From NCBI RefSeq assembly GCF_900566075.1, contig NZ_UPHU01000001.1:248001-312000 (forward strand): DNA of 64,000 bases, written 5' to 3'. The translations under genes and the position numbers were made by a program. Source of the stretch: Mycobacterium pseudokansasii (GTDB lineage Bacteria > Actinomycetota > Actinomycetes > Mycobacteriales > Mycobacteriaceae). This document shows, piece after piece, positions 36,788 to 45,185 of this stretch. How positions within the stretch are numbered: the first letter of the stretch is position 1; every line of letters starts with the position of its first letter. Below the pieces are notes generated by a model. It saw only the letters and a list, made by a program, of their open reading frames with translations. It searched no databases and was not told where the DNA came from.

Positions 36788-38391
36788 GCACCGTCTTTGA
36801 CATCCGTAACCTGCGCCTGCCGAAGATGACGCGGGCCACGGTGATCATCGGAACGCTGATCGTGGTGCTGGCCCTCGTCGCCGCGTTCGTCGGCTGGCGG
36901 CTTTACCAGAAGCTGACCAACAACACCGTGGTCGCCTACTTCCCCGCGGCAAACGCTCTTTACCCGGGCGACAAGGTCCAGATCATGGGCCTGCAGGTAG
37001 GCAAGATCGACAGCATCGAAGCGGCCGGCGACAAGATGAAGGTCACCTTCCACTATCAGAACCAGTACAAGGTGCCGGCCAACGCCTCGGCGGTGGTCCT
37101 CAACCCGACCCTGGTCGCGTCGCGCTCGATCCAATTGGAGCCGCCGTACAAAGGCGGCCCGGTACTGGCCGACAACGCGGTCATCCCGATCGAGCGCACC
37201 CAGGTGCCGGTGGAGTGGGACGAGCTGCGCAACAGCATCACCAATATCATCGACAAGCTCGGCCCCACCCCACAGCAGCCGAAGGGGCCGTTCGGTGAGG
37301 TCCTGGAATCGTTCGCGTACGGGCTGGAAGGCAAGGGCAAGCAATTCAACACCACCCTGGACAACCTGTCGCGTGCACTGACGGCGCTCAACGAAGGCCG
37401 TGGCGACTTCTTCGCGGTGGTCCGCAGCCTGGCGCTGTTCGTCAACGCGCTGCACCAGGACGACGCGCAGTTCGTGGCGTTGAACCAGAACCTGGCCGAC
37501 CTTACCGGCCGGTTGGTCAGCTCGGACCAAGCACTTTCCGATGCGTTACAGCAGTTCGACAGCTTGCTGACGACGATCCGGCCGTTCCTCGACAAGAACC
37601 GTGAGGTGTTGACTCACGACGTCAACAACCTGGCCGAGGCGACCAACACGCTGCTTCAACCCGAGCCGCTGAACGGCTTGGAGACCGCCTTGCACGTGCT
37701 GCCGACGGCGGCGTCGAACGTCAACCAGATCTACCACCCGTCGCACGGGTCCGTCGTGGCCATCCCGGAGATCACCTCCTTCGCCAACCCGATGCAGTTC
37801 ATCTGCAGTTCTATTCAGGCCGCCAGCCGGCTCGGATATCAGGAGTCGGCGGAACTGTGTGCGCAGTATCTGGCGCCGATCCTGGACTCGATCAAGTTCA
37901 ACTACTTCCCGTTCGGGGTGAACTTCTTCAGCACCGCCGAGGTGTTGCCCAAGCAGGTCGCCTACTCCGAGCCACGGCTGCAGCCGCCGAACGGGTACAA
38001 GGACACGACCGTTCCGGGTATCTGGGTGCCGGACACTCCGTTGTCGCACCGCAACACTCAGCCCGGCTGGATCGTCGCCCCCGGCATGCAGGGGCAACAG
38101 GTAGGGCCGATCACGGCGGGTCTGATGACCCCCGAGTCGCTGGCCGAACTCATGGGAGGCCCCGACATCGAGCCCGTTCAGTCCACCTTGCAGACGCCAC
38201 CCGGACCGCCGAACGCGTACGACGAGTACCCGGTGTTGCCGCCGATCGGTTTGCAGGCCCCGGTGCCGATACAGCCGCCGCCACCCGCCCCGGGGGTGGT
38301 CCCGGGTCCGGTTGCCCCGACGCCCGGTCCAGCCGCGGCGCCCGCGCCGGTAGGTGCTCCACTTCCCGCTGAGGCAGGAGCGGGTCAGTGA
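36784..38391 (+). CDS. mce1D: Mce1D, MCE family lipid transport subunit
   Basis: A 535-residue protein from TTG 36784 (MSTVFDIRNLRLPKMTRATV). It has an anchor helix VIIGTLIVVLALVAAFVGW, the MCE domain AYFPAANALYPGDKVQIMGLQVGKIDSI, the helical channel region, and a C-terminal Pro/Ala-rich tail after YDEYPVLPPIGLQAPVP. The start matches the N-terminus of the M. tuberculosis protein. Its TGA (38389-38391) overlaps the first base pair of a 54-base tandem repeat and the GTG of lprK. Confidence 0.94.
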   Translation: MSTVFDIRNLRLPKMTRATVIIGTLIVVLALVAAFVGWRLYQKLTNNTVVAYFPAANALYPGDKVQIMGLQVGKIDSIEAAGDKMKVTFHYQNQYKVPANASAVVLNPTLVASRSIQLEPPYKGGPVLADNAVIPIERTQVPVEWDELRNSITNIIDKLGPTPQQPKGPFGEVLESFAYGLEGKGKQFNTTLDNLSRALTALNEGRGDFFAVVRSLALFVNALHQDDAQFVALNQNLADLTGRLVSSDQALSDALQQFDSLLTTIRPFLDKNREVLTHDVNNLAEATNTLLQPEPLNGLETALHVLPTAASNVNQIYHPSHGSVVAIPEITSFANPMQFICSSIQAASRLGYQESAELCAQYLAPILDSIKFNYFPFGVNFFSTAEVLPKQVAYSEPRLQPPNGYKDTTVPGIWVPDTPLSHRNTQPGWIVAPGMQGQQVGPITAGLMTPESLAELMGGPDIEPVQSTLQTPPGPPNAYDEYPVLPPIGLQAPVPIQPPPPAPGVVPGPVAPTPGPAAAPAPVGAPLPAEAGAGQ

Positions 38392-39785
38392 GGGGCGCGA
38401 TGAGCGCGGTACGCGCGAAGAGCAAGCCGAGCCATTGGACACCGAGGGGCGCGATGAGCGCGGTACGCGCGAAGAGCAAGCCGAGCCATTGGACACCGAG
38501 GGGCGCGATGAGCGCGGTACGCGCGAAGAGCAAGCCGAGCCATTGGACACCGAGGGGCGCGATGAGCGCGGTACGCGCGAAGAGCAAGCCGAGCCATTGG
38601 ACACCGAGGGGCGCCGTCGGACGCGTCCGTCACCGCGCCTGGCAGGCATTGGCGTTGCTGATGGTCGCACTGATGCTGAGTTCGTGTGGCTGGCGCGGGA
38701 TCTCCAATGTGTCGATTCCGGGTGGTCCGGGCACCGGCGACGGGTCCTACGTGCTCTACGTGCAGGTACCCGACACGTTGGCGATCAACGGCAACAGCAA
38801 GGTGATGGTCGCCGACGTCACGGTCGGCTCGATACGTGACATCAGATTGGAGAACTGGATAGCGACCCTCAAGCTGGGGATCGACAAGGGCGTCAAGCTA
38901 CCGAGGAACGCAACCGCGAAGATCGGCCAGACCAGTTTGCTGGGTTCTCAGCATGTGGAGCTCGTGTCGCCGCCCGACCCGTCGCCGCAGCCACTGTGCC
39001 CGCCACCGCACCGCAAGCAAGATTGCACCATTTCGCTGAAGAACTCCTCCGCATATCCCAACACCGAGCAAACGCTGGCCAGCATCTCGCTGATTTTGCG
39101 CGGTGGCGGCATCCCGAATCTCGAGGTGCTCCAAAACGAGGTCTACAACGTCTTCCACGGGCGAGCCGACCAGATTCGGGCCTTCCTCACCAAGCTGGAC
39201 ACCTTTACCGACCAGCTCAACCAGCAACGCGATGACATCACCCACGCTATCGACTCCACCAACCGTTTGCTGGCCTACGTGGGGCGCCGATCCGATGTGC
39301 TGGACCGGGTGCTGACTGACATCCCGCCGCTGATCAAGCACTTCGCCGACACGCGCGATCTGCTCATCAACGCCGTCGACGCTTTGGGACAGCTCACCCA
39401 GGTCACCGACCAGTACCTGTCGGAGGCGCGCGGCCCGCTGCATACCGATTTGCAAGCGTTGCAATGCCCGCTCAAGGAACTCGGCCGCGGCTCGCAGTAT
39501 CTGATCGGCGCGCTGAAGCTGATTCTCACCCAGCCGTACGACATCGATACGGTGCCGAAGCTGTTCCGCGGCGACTACCAGAACGTGTCCGCCACGATTG
39601 ACGTGACCTTCAGTGCCATGGACAACGCCTTGCTCACCGGTACCGGCTTTTCCGGAGCCTTGCGCGCGCTCGAGCAGTCCTTCGGCCGCGATCCCGAGAC
39701 GATGATCCCCGACGTCCGCTACACGCCGAACCCGAACGACGCGCCCGGCGGACCGCTGGTGGAAAGGGGCGACCGGCAATGCTGA
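38388..39785 (+). CDS. lprK: LprK (Mce1E), MCE family lipoprotein with repeated N-terminus
   Basis: A 465-residue protein if read from GTG 38388, 407 if read from the last repeat ATG 38562; the usual length is about 390. The lipobox LSSC follows the hydrophobic signal WQALALLMVALM, so the mature protein is a lipoprotein. The MCE domain is YVLYVQVPDTLAINGNSKVMVADVTVGSIRDI, then helices with FTDQLNQQRDDITHAIDSTN. Residues 2-73 are four copies of an 18-residue unit starting RGAMSAVRAKSKPSHWTP. Each unit also carries a ribosome site and ATG. The added residues are cut off with the signal peptide if it is processed normally. Confidence 0.92.
   Translation: MRGAMSAVRAKSKPSHWTPRGAMSAVRAKSKPSHWTPRGAMSAVRAKSKPSHWTPRGAMSAVRAKSKPSHWTPRGAVGRVRHRAWQALALLMVALMLSSCGWRGISNVSIPGGPGTGDGSYVLYVQVPDTLAINGNSKVMVADVTVGSIRDIRLENWIATLKLGIDKGVKLPRNATAKIGQTSLLGSQHVELVSPPDPSPQPLCPPPHRKQDCTISLKNSSAYPNTEQTLASISLILRGGGIPNLEVLQNEVYNVFHGRADQIRAFLTKLDTFTDQLNQQRDDITHAIDSTNRLLAYVGRRSDVLDRVLTDIPPLIKHFADTRDLLINAVDALGQLTQVTDQYLSEARGPLHTDLQALQCPLKELGRGSQYLIGALKLILTQPYDIDTVPKLFRGDYQNVSATIDVTFSAMDNALLTGTGFSGALRALEQSFGRDPETMIPDVRYTPNPNDAPGGPLVERGDRQC
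38390..38614 (+). repeat. 54-base tandem repeat, four full copies plus 9 bases, at the mce1D-lprK junction
   Basis: Identical units occupy 38390-38443, 38444-38497, 38498-38551 and 38552-38605, and a partial copy runs to 38614. Each unit starts GAGGGGCGCGATGAGCGCGG and so contains a ribosome site (GAGGGG), four bases, and an ATG (at 38400, 38454, 38508 and 38562). The length is a multiple of three, so copy number does not alter the frame. Its place across a stop/start overlap inside an operon resembles MIRU minisatellites, but the sequence is not one I know. Confidence 0.95.
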
Positions 39786-41335
39786 CTCCCTTCATCAAAC
39801 GCCAGTTGATCGTGTTCGCGGTCCTGACGGTGGTCTCGCTGTTGGTCCTGGGGGTGTACTACCTGCGGATTCCATCGCTGGCGGGCATCGGCCGCTACAC
39901 GCTCAAGGCGGAGTTGCCGGCATCGGGCGGTCTTTACCCCACGGCCAACGTGACCTATCGTGGCGTCACCATCGGCAAGGTCACCGACGTGGAGCCGACG
40001 CCCACCGGCGCCGAGGCGACGATGAGCATTGACAGCCGCTACAAGATCCCGGTCGATGCGTCGGCGAACGTGCATTCGGTATCGGCGGTCGGCGAGCAGT
40101 ACCTGGACTTGGTGTCAACGGGCAACCCGGGCAAGGTCTTTTCGCCCGGACAGACGATCACCAAGGGGACGGTGCCCAGTGAGATCGGGCCGGCCCTGGA
40201 CACCGCCAACCGCGGCCTTCAGGTGTTGCCGGCGGACAAGATCCCCGTGCTGCTCGACGAAACGGCGCAAGCCGTAGGTGGTTTGGGCCCTGCCCTGCAA
40301 CGGCTGGTCGACGCCACGCAGGCGATCGTCGGTGACTTCCGGACCCAGATCAACGACGTGAACGACATCATCGACCACTCCGGACCGGTCATCGACAGCC
40401 AGGTCCGCTCGGGTGACGCGATCGAACGCTGGGCGCACAACCTCAACACCCTGGCCGCCCAGACCGCGAAACGGGACCAGAACGTGAAAAGCATTCTGTC
40501 CCAAGCAGCGCCGACCGCTGACCAGCTCAACGAGGTCTTCACCGATGTGCGTGATTCGCTGCCGCAGACGCTGGCGAACCTCGAAGTCGTGTTCGACTTG
40601 CTCAAGCGCTACCACAAAGGCGTCGAGCAGGTGCTGGTGTTCTTGCCGCAGGGTGCTTCGATCGCGCAGACGGTGGCCGCGCCGTTCCCCAACATGGCCG
40701 CCCTTGACCTGGCGTTGGCGATCAACCAGCCGCCTCCGTGTCTGACCGGGTTCATCCCTGCCTCGGAGTGGCGCTCCTTTGCCGACACCAGCCTGCAGCC
40801 GTTGCCGACGGGCACGTACTGCAAGATTCCGATGGATACCCCGGCCAACAGCGTGCGCGGGTCGCGCAACATTCCGTGCGTTGACGTCCCGGGCAAGCGA
40901 GCGGCGACGCCGCGGGAGTGCCGCGATCCGAAACCCTACGTCCCGGCGGGTACCAATCCGTGGTACGGCGACCCCAACCAGCTGTTGACGTGCCCGGCGC
41001 CGGCGGCGCGCTGCGATCAGCCGGTCAAGCCCGGCTTGGTGATCCCGGCGCCGTCGATCAATAACGGCATGAACCCGGCACCGGCCGATAGACTGCCTCC
41101 GGGCGGGACGCCGCCGCCGGTCAGTGACCCGCTGCAGCGGCCCGGTTCGGGTACTGTGCAGTGCAACGGACAGCAGCCCAACCCCTGTGTCTACACTCCG
41201 GGCGGGCCGCCCACGGCGGTCTACAGCCCTCAGAGCGGTGAACTGGTAGGGCCTGACGGAGTCAGATACTCCGTCGAAAACTCGACCAAAACAGGAGACG
41301 ACGGATGGAAGGAGATGCTGGCGCCAGCCGGCTGA
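39779..41335 (+). CDS. mce1F: Mce1F, MCE family lipid transport subunit
   Basis: A 518-residue protein with an anchor helix (LIVFAVLTVVSLLVLGVYYL) and the MCE domain KAELPASGGLYPTANVTYRGVTIGKVTDV. A helical channel region follows, and a C-terminal Pro-rich, cysteine-containing tail. It overlaps the end of lprK by 7 bases, and its own end overlaps the next gene by 31 bases. It is the last of the six MCE subunits. Confidence 0.95.
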   Translation: MLTPFIKRQLIVFAVLTVVSLLVLGVYYLRIPSLAGIGRYTLKAELPASGGLYPTANVTYRGVTIGKVTDVEPTPTGAEATMSIDSRYKIPVDASANVHSVSAVGEQYLDLVSTGNPGKVFSPGQTITKGTVPSEIGPALDTANRGLQVLPADKIPVLLDETAQAVGGLGPALQRLVDATQAIVGDFRTQINDVNDIIDHSGPVIDSQVRSGDAIERWAHNLNTLAAQTAKRDQNVKSILSQAAPTADQLNEVFTDVRDSLPQTLANLEVVFDLLKRYHKGVEQVLVFLPQGASIAQTVAAPFPNMAALDLALAINQPPPCLTGFIPASEWRSFADTSLQPLPTGTYCKIPMDTPANSVRGSRNIPCVDVPGKRAATPRECRDPKPYVPAGTNPWYGDPNQLLTCPAPAARCDQPVKPGLVIPAPSINNGMNPAPADRLPPGGTPPPVSDPLQRPGSGTVQCNGQQPNPCVYTPGGPPTAVYSPQSGELVGPDGVRYSVENSTKTGDDGWKEMLAPAG

Positions 41336-42081
41336 ACCCCATCGACGCGGATAATTCGTCGAGCCCCGAGGCAACGGACGCGGACTCGGCAGAATCCGAG
41401 GCCCACACCGGCTCAGACACCCCCGACACGGAGGGTGAACTGACTGCAGGATCTGCGGTCGGTCAGGACAGCCCCGAGGCGACGGACGAGGACTCGGTCG
41501 AATCGGAGGACGGAGCCGGTCCGGACATCTCCGACACCGCAGGTGAGGACCAAATCGCGGCGCCGGCTGCCGAGCGGCGCCCGTCGCGTCTGGGTCGTGG
41601 GTGGCTAGTCGGTTTCAGCGCGGCGCTGGTGCTCGTCGCCGGCGGTATCGGGGCCGGCGGCTATCTGGCGCTGCGTGCCCACCAGCAGAGCGAGGTTGTA
41701 GCCCGCAACAACGCGGCAGCGCTTCAGGTGGCCAAGGACTGCGTCGCGGTCACGCAGGCACCGGATACCAACTCCATGGCCGCCAGTGAACAGAAGATCA
41801 TCGACTGCGGCACCGATCAGTACCGCTCCCAAGCCGTGCTCTACAGCAGCATGCTCGTTCAGGCGTACCAGGCCGCCAACGTGCACGTTCAGTTGACCGA
41901 TATGCGGGCCGCGGTCGAGCGTAACAATCCCGACGGATCGGTTGACGTGCTCGTCGCCCTGCGCGTCCGGATGTCCAACGATCAGGCGCAGGATCAGGAA
42001 ACGGGCTACCGACTGCGGGTGCGCATGACACCTACCGATGGCCAGTACAAGATTTCGAAACTCGACCAGGTGACGAAGTGA
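41305..42081 (+). CDS. Mce-associated membrane protein, Rv0175-like
   Basis: A 258-residue protein. Residues 1-90 are acidic and disordered (ATDADSAESEAHTGSDTPD). A single membrane helix follows (GWLVGFSAALVLVAGGIGAGGYLAL), then an extracytoplasmic domain of the Mce-associated type that resembles NTF2/SRPBCC-like folds, with cysteines in AKDCVAVTQ and KIIDCGTD. It is longer than I remember for Rv0175, mostly through the acidic N-terminus, where EATDxDSxES occurs twice. It has a GTGA overlap with the next gene. Confidence 0.88.
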   Translation: MEGDAGASRLNPIDADNSSSPEATDADSAESEAHTGSDTPDTEGELTAGSAVGQDSPEATDEDSVESEDGAGPDISDTAGEDQIAAPAAERRPSRLGRGWLVGFSAALVLVAGGIGAGGYLALRAHQQSEVVARNNAAALQVAKDCVAVTQAPDTNSMAASEQKIIDCGTDQYRSQAVLYSSMLVQAYQAANVHVQLTDMRAAVERNNPDGSVDVLVALRVRMSNDQAQDQETGYRLRVRMTPTDGQYKISKLDQVTK

Positions 42082-43064
42082 CGGTGGTGGTCGAGGAGAT
42101 CCAGACCCCCGAGACCGTCCAAGTCCTAGCCGAAAAGGCTTTGGCGCCATGGCATTTGCGGGTTGCTGCGTTCGCCGTTGATGTGCTGCCGGGTATTGCG
42201 GTGGTAGCGACCCTGGCGCTGGTCTCGTTTACCGTGCCGTCGGACAGCTCATGGTGGTGGGTGTGCGTCGCCATCCTGGCCTTGGTGACCCTGCTGATGT
42301 CGGTCAACCGGTGGCTAGTGCCCTCCCTGACCGGTTGGACCCTGGGACGCGCCCTGTGCGGAATCGCGGTGGTACACCACAATCGGGCCGCTGGAGACGC
42401 CGTCGGCCCGTGGCGGCTGATGATGCGCGACCTTGCCCACCTGGTAGACACAGTGGCGCTCATGGTCGGATGGCTGTGGCCGCTGTGGGATCCGGACCGG
42501 CGCACCTTCGCCGACATGCTGTTGCGCACCGAGGTGCGAACCGTTGATCCCGGCGGGCGGCCGGCCAAGGTCCGGCGGTGGACGGCGGTGGCACTGGTCA
42601 CCGCGGCCGGGCTGTGCCTGGGCGGTGCCGGTGTGAGCTACGCGGTGGTGTACTCCTACGACAAGGCAACCGATCGAACCCGTGCAGAGCTTGCGACGCA
42701 GGGCCCCAAGATGGTCTCCCAGATGTTGACGTATGACCCGAAAACGTTGCGCGAGGACTTCGCCCGAGCACAATCACTGACCACCGACAGGTACCGCGGC
42801 CAGTTGGCCGCCCAGCAGGACACCGTCGCGAAGGGGCACCCCGTCCTCAACGAGTATTGGGTGACGGGCAGTTCTATCCAGTCCGCGACGCCGAATCGCG
42901 CGACCATGCTGTTGTTCATGCAGGGTCGCCGTGGCACACCGCCCGATATCCGCTACATCAGCGCAACCGTCCGGGTCAGCTTCGCAAGGGATCGGGACGA
43001 CCACTGGCGCGTTGACGACCTGACCGTACTGACCAAACCGAAGCCGCCTGGGGACGGAAAATGA
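42078..43064 (+). CDS. Mce-associated membrane protein with RDD domain, Rv0176-like
   Basis: A 328-residue protein. The N-terminal RDD domain spans about residues 15-145, with three helices (VLPGIAVVATLALVSFTV, WWWVCVAILALVTLLMSV, LIDTVALMVGW-type) and the signature RRTFADMLLRTEV. Another helix near 170 leads to an extracytoplasmic Mce-associated domain (LTYDPKTLREDFARAQSLTTDRYRGQ). A stabilising role in the Mce1 complex is inferred. It overlaps both neighbours by 4 bases. Confidence 0.88.
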   Translation: MTVVVEEIQTPETVQVLAEKALAPWHLRVAAFAVDVLPGIAVVATLALVSFTVPSDSSWWWVCVAILALVTLLMSVNRWLVPSLTGWTLGRALCGIAVVHHNRAAGDAVGPWRLMMRDLAHLVDTVALMVGWLWPLWDPDRRTFADMLLRTEVRTVDPGGRPAKVRRWTAVALVTAAGLCLGGAGVSYAVVYSYDKATDRTRAELATQGPKMVSQMLTYDPKTLREDFARAQSLTTDRYRGQLAAQQDTVAKGHPVLNEYWVTGSSIQSATPNRATMLLFMQGRRGTPPDIRYISATVRVSFARDRDDHWRVDDLTVLTKPKPPGDGK

Positions 43065-43615
43065 GTCCGCGGCGCAGATTCCACCCCGGTGAGGGCCCCC
43101 TGCTGGTCACACACCCGCTGCTGCCGAGGCGACCCTGGGTATTCCCGCTTGTGGCCATTTCTGCTGCGGTGGTGATGGCGGTGGCGATCACGCTATCCAG
43201 CTTGATGCTGGTCGCGCACGTGTCGCGGGATCGGGCCGCCCACCGGGAGCACGAGGTGGTCAACTACGTGAAATGGTTCATGGGGCAGTTCACCTCCGTT
43301 GACCCGTATCACGCCAACGAATACGTCGAGCGGATATTGGCGCAAGCGACCGGCGATTTCGCCAAGCAGTACCACGACAAGGCGAACGAGATCCTGCTGC
43401 AGGTCGCTCAAGCAGAACCCGCCAAGGGTACGGTCCTGGATGCGGGCGTGGAACGGTGGAACGACGACGGCACTGCCAGCGTTTTGGTGGCCACCGAGGT
43501 CACCTCCAAGTCACCCGATGGCAAAGAGGTCTTCGAGAACACGAACCGTTGGGCTGCCATAGCTAAGCAGGAAGGGAATCAGTGGAAGATCAGCAACCTG
43601 CTGCAGATGATCTGA
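43061..43615 (+). CDS. Mce-associated membrane protein, Rv0177-like
   Basis: A 184-residue protein with one membrane helix (WVFPLVAISAAVVMAVAITLSSLML, about residues 26-50). An outside domain follows, with FTSVDPYHANEYVERILAQATGDFAKQYHDK and ATEVTSKSPDGKEVFENTNRWA. It is the same architecture as the other Mce-associated proteins. The next gene starts inside its last 34 bases. Confidence 0.88.
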   Translation: MSPRRRFHPGEGPLLVTHPLLPRRPWVFPLVAISAAVVMAVAITLSSLMLVAHVSRDRAAHREHEVVNYVKWFMGQFTSVDPYHANEYVERILAQATGDFAKQYHDKANEILLQVAQAEPAKGTVLDAGVERWNDDGTASVLVATEVTSKSPDGKEVFENTNRWAAIAKQEGNQWKISNLLQMI

Positions 43616-44454
43616 CCGAGGCCAACTCGGATGCGTCCCACGCCGAGCCGGATTCCCACGCCGAGACCGACGATCAGGCAACTCAAGCAATCGAGGCGGC
43701 GGACGAGGACCCCGGAAGCGACGACGTTGCGGCAGCGGCAGCCGATCAGTCCGAGCACGGCGGCGACACCGATTCCGAAGAGTCCGACTCCGACGAGGCC
43801 GCCGGTCACGACGACGGTTCGGGCGACACCGACTCCGACACCGACTCCGACACTGAGGCCGCCGGTGAGGCCGCCGGTGACGGCGCCGGGCGCAAGGTCG
43901 GGTTCCTCAAGCGACTGACCGGCAAGGTCAAACGCCCCAGCGGCAAGCGAGTCGCCGCCGCTGTCGCCGCGGTTGGCGTCGTGCTTTTCGTGGGTTCTGC
44001 CGCTTTTGCCGGCGCGACCCTGCAGCCGTACCTGGCCGATCGCGCGGTCGTCGCCGTCAAGCTCAACGTAGCGCGGACCGCGGCGAACGCGATCACCACG
44101 TTGTGGACCTACACCCCGGAAAACATGGATAAGCTGGCCGATCGCGCGGCGGTCTACCTCAGCGGTGACTTCGGAGCGCAATACCGGAAATTCGTCGACA
44201 GCATCGTCGCGCCGAACAAGCAAGCCAAGGTCACCAACAACACCGAGGTCACCGGCGTCGCCGTCGAATCGCTGGATGGTCCCAATGCGGTGGCCATCGT
44301 GTACACCAACACCACCACCACCAGCCCGCTGACCAAGAACATTCCGGCAATGAAGTATCTGTCGTATCGGCTGATCATGAAGCGGGACAACGCTCGCTGG
44401 TTTGTGACCAGGATGACGACGATCACCTCGCTGGATTTGACGCCGCGCCTGTAG
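43582..44454 (+). CDS. Mce-associated membrane protein, Rv0178-like
   Basis: A 290-residue protein from GTG 43582. Residues 1-105 are very acidic and repetitive (DTDSDTDSDTEAAGEAAGDG). A basic patch and one membrane helix (VAAAVAAVGVVLFVGSAAFAG) come before the Mce-associated domain (LWTYTPENMDKLADRAAVYLSGDFGAQYRKFVDSIV). The Asp-Ser run is encoded by GACACCGACTCC-type repeats near 43830-43855, a likely slippage site. It is the last gene of the mce1 operon. Confidence 0.88.
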   Translation: MEDQQPAADDLTEANSDASHAEPDSHAETDDQATQAIEAADEDPGSDDVAAAAADQSEHGGDTDSEESDSDEAAGHDDGSGDTDSDTDSDTEAAGEAAGDGAGRKVGFLKRLTGKVKRPSGKRVAAAVAAVGVVLFVGSAAFAGATLQPYLADRAVVAVKLNVARTAANAITTLWTYTPENMDKLADRAAVYLSGDFGAQYRKFVDSIVAPNKQAKVTNNTEVTGVAVESLDGPNAVAIVYTNTTTTSPLTKNIPAMKYLSYRLIMKRDNARWFVTRMTTITSLDLTPRL

Positions 44455-44477
44455 CCCCGGCCTGGTCGAGGGTTTAC

Positions 44478-45185
44478 GTGGCCGTCAGCTCGCCCCGGTA
44501 TCACCGGTTGACGATCGCCGCGCTGCTGTTGCTGACCTTCGCCACCGGCTTGGCCGACGCGATCAGTGTGCTGGTCCTCGGGCATGTGTTCGTGGCCAAC
44601 ATGACCGGCAACGTGATCTTCCTCGGCATTTGCCTGGTGCCGAAGTCGCAGACGGGTATCGACCTGGTCGCCGGCCTGGTGTCCGTGGTCACCTTCGTCA
44701 TCGGCACAATCATCGGTGGCCGGTTCACTCGGGCGCTCGGTCGCGAGCCACGACGCTGGATCAGCACGGCGCTGGGGACCGAGGTCTTGGTGCTGGCGAC
44801 GTTGTCGGTACTGGCCGGCAGCGGGGTACTGCACTATCACGACAACACGAAGCTGTTTCTCATCGGTGGGCTCGCATTGACGTTCGGCTTGCAGAACGCG
44901 ATCGCTCGGGAATTCGGCATTCGCGAGCTCAGTACCACAATGTTGACGTCAACCATCGTCGCTATCGGCGCCGAGAGCCGGCTGGCTGGCGGCACGGGTG
45001 GCCGAAACGTGCTGCGCTATAGCGTGATCGCGGCGATGTGCGGCGGCGCCCTGCTCGGGGCCATCATGTCCCGGGCGACCGTGGCGCCGGTTTTCGCACT
45101 GGCCGCCGCCGTCATCTGGGTGAGCATGCTGGTCTTCCGCTACGGCCCCGTGGATCGCAAAACGCCTCAGGCACTTACTAGTTGA
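44478..45185 (+). CDS. DUF1275 (YoaK-like) membrane protein
   Basis: A 235-residue protein with about six membrane helices. It has the family signature FATGLADAISVLVLGHVFVANMTGNVIFLGI and later LTFGLQNAIAREFGIRELSTTMLTSTIVAIG. The function is unknown. It starts at GTG 44478, 23 bases after the mce1 operon, and its end overlaps the end of lprO by 8 bases. I recall no such gene between Rv0178 and lprO in M. tuberculosis, so it is probably an insertion or a retained ancestral gene. Confidence 0.88.
   Translation: MAVSSPRYHRLTIAALLLLTFATGLADAISVLVLGHVFVANMTGNVIFLGICLVPKSQTGIDLVAGLVSVVTFVIGTIIGGRFTRALGREPRRWISTALGTEVLVLATLSVLAGSGVLHYHDNTKLFLIGGLALTFGLQNAIAREFGIRELSTTMLTSTIVAIGAESRLAGGTGGRNVLRYSVIAAMCGGALLGAIMSRATVAPVFALAAAVIWVSMLVFRYGPVDRKTPQALTS

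Noticed and set aside
38390..38614. CRISPR array
   Set aside because: The four units are directly adjacent with no spacers and form an in-frame coding minisatellite.
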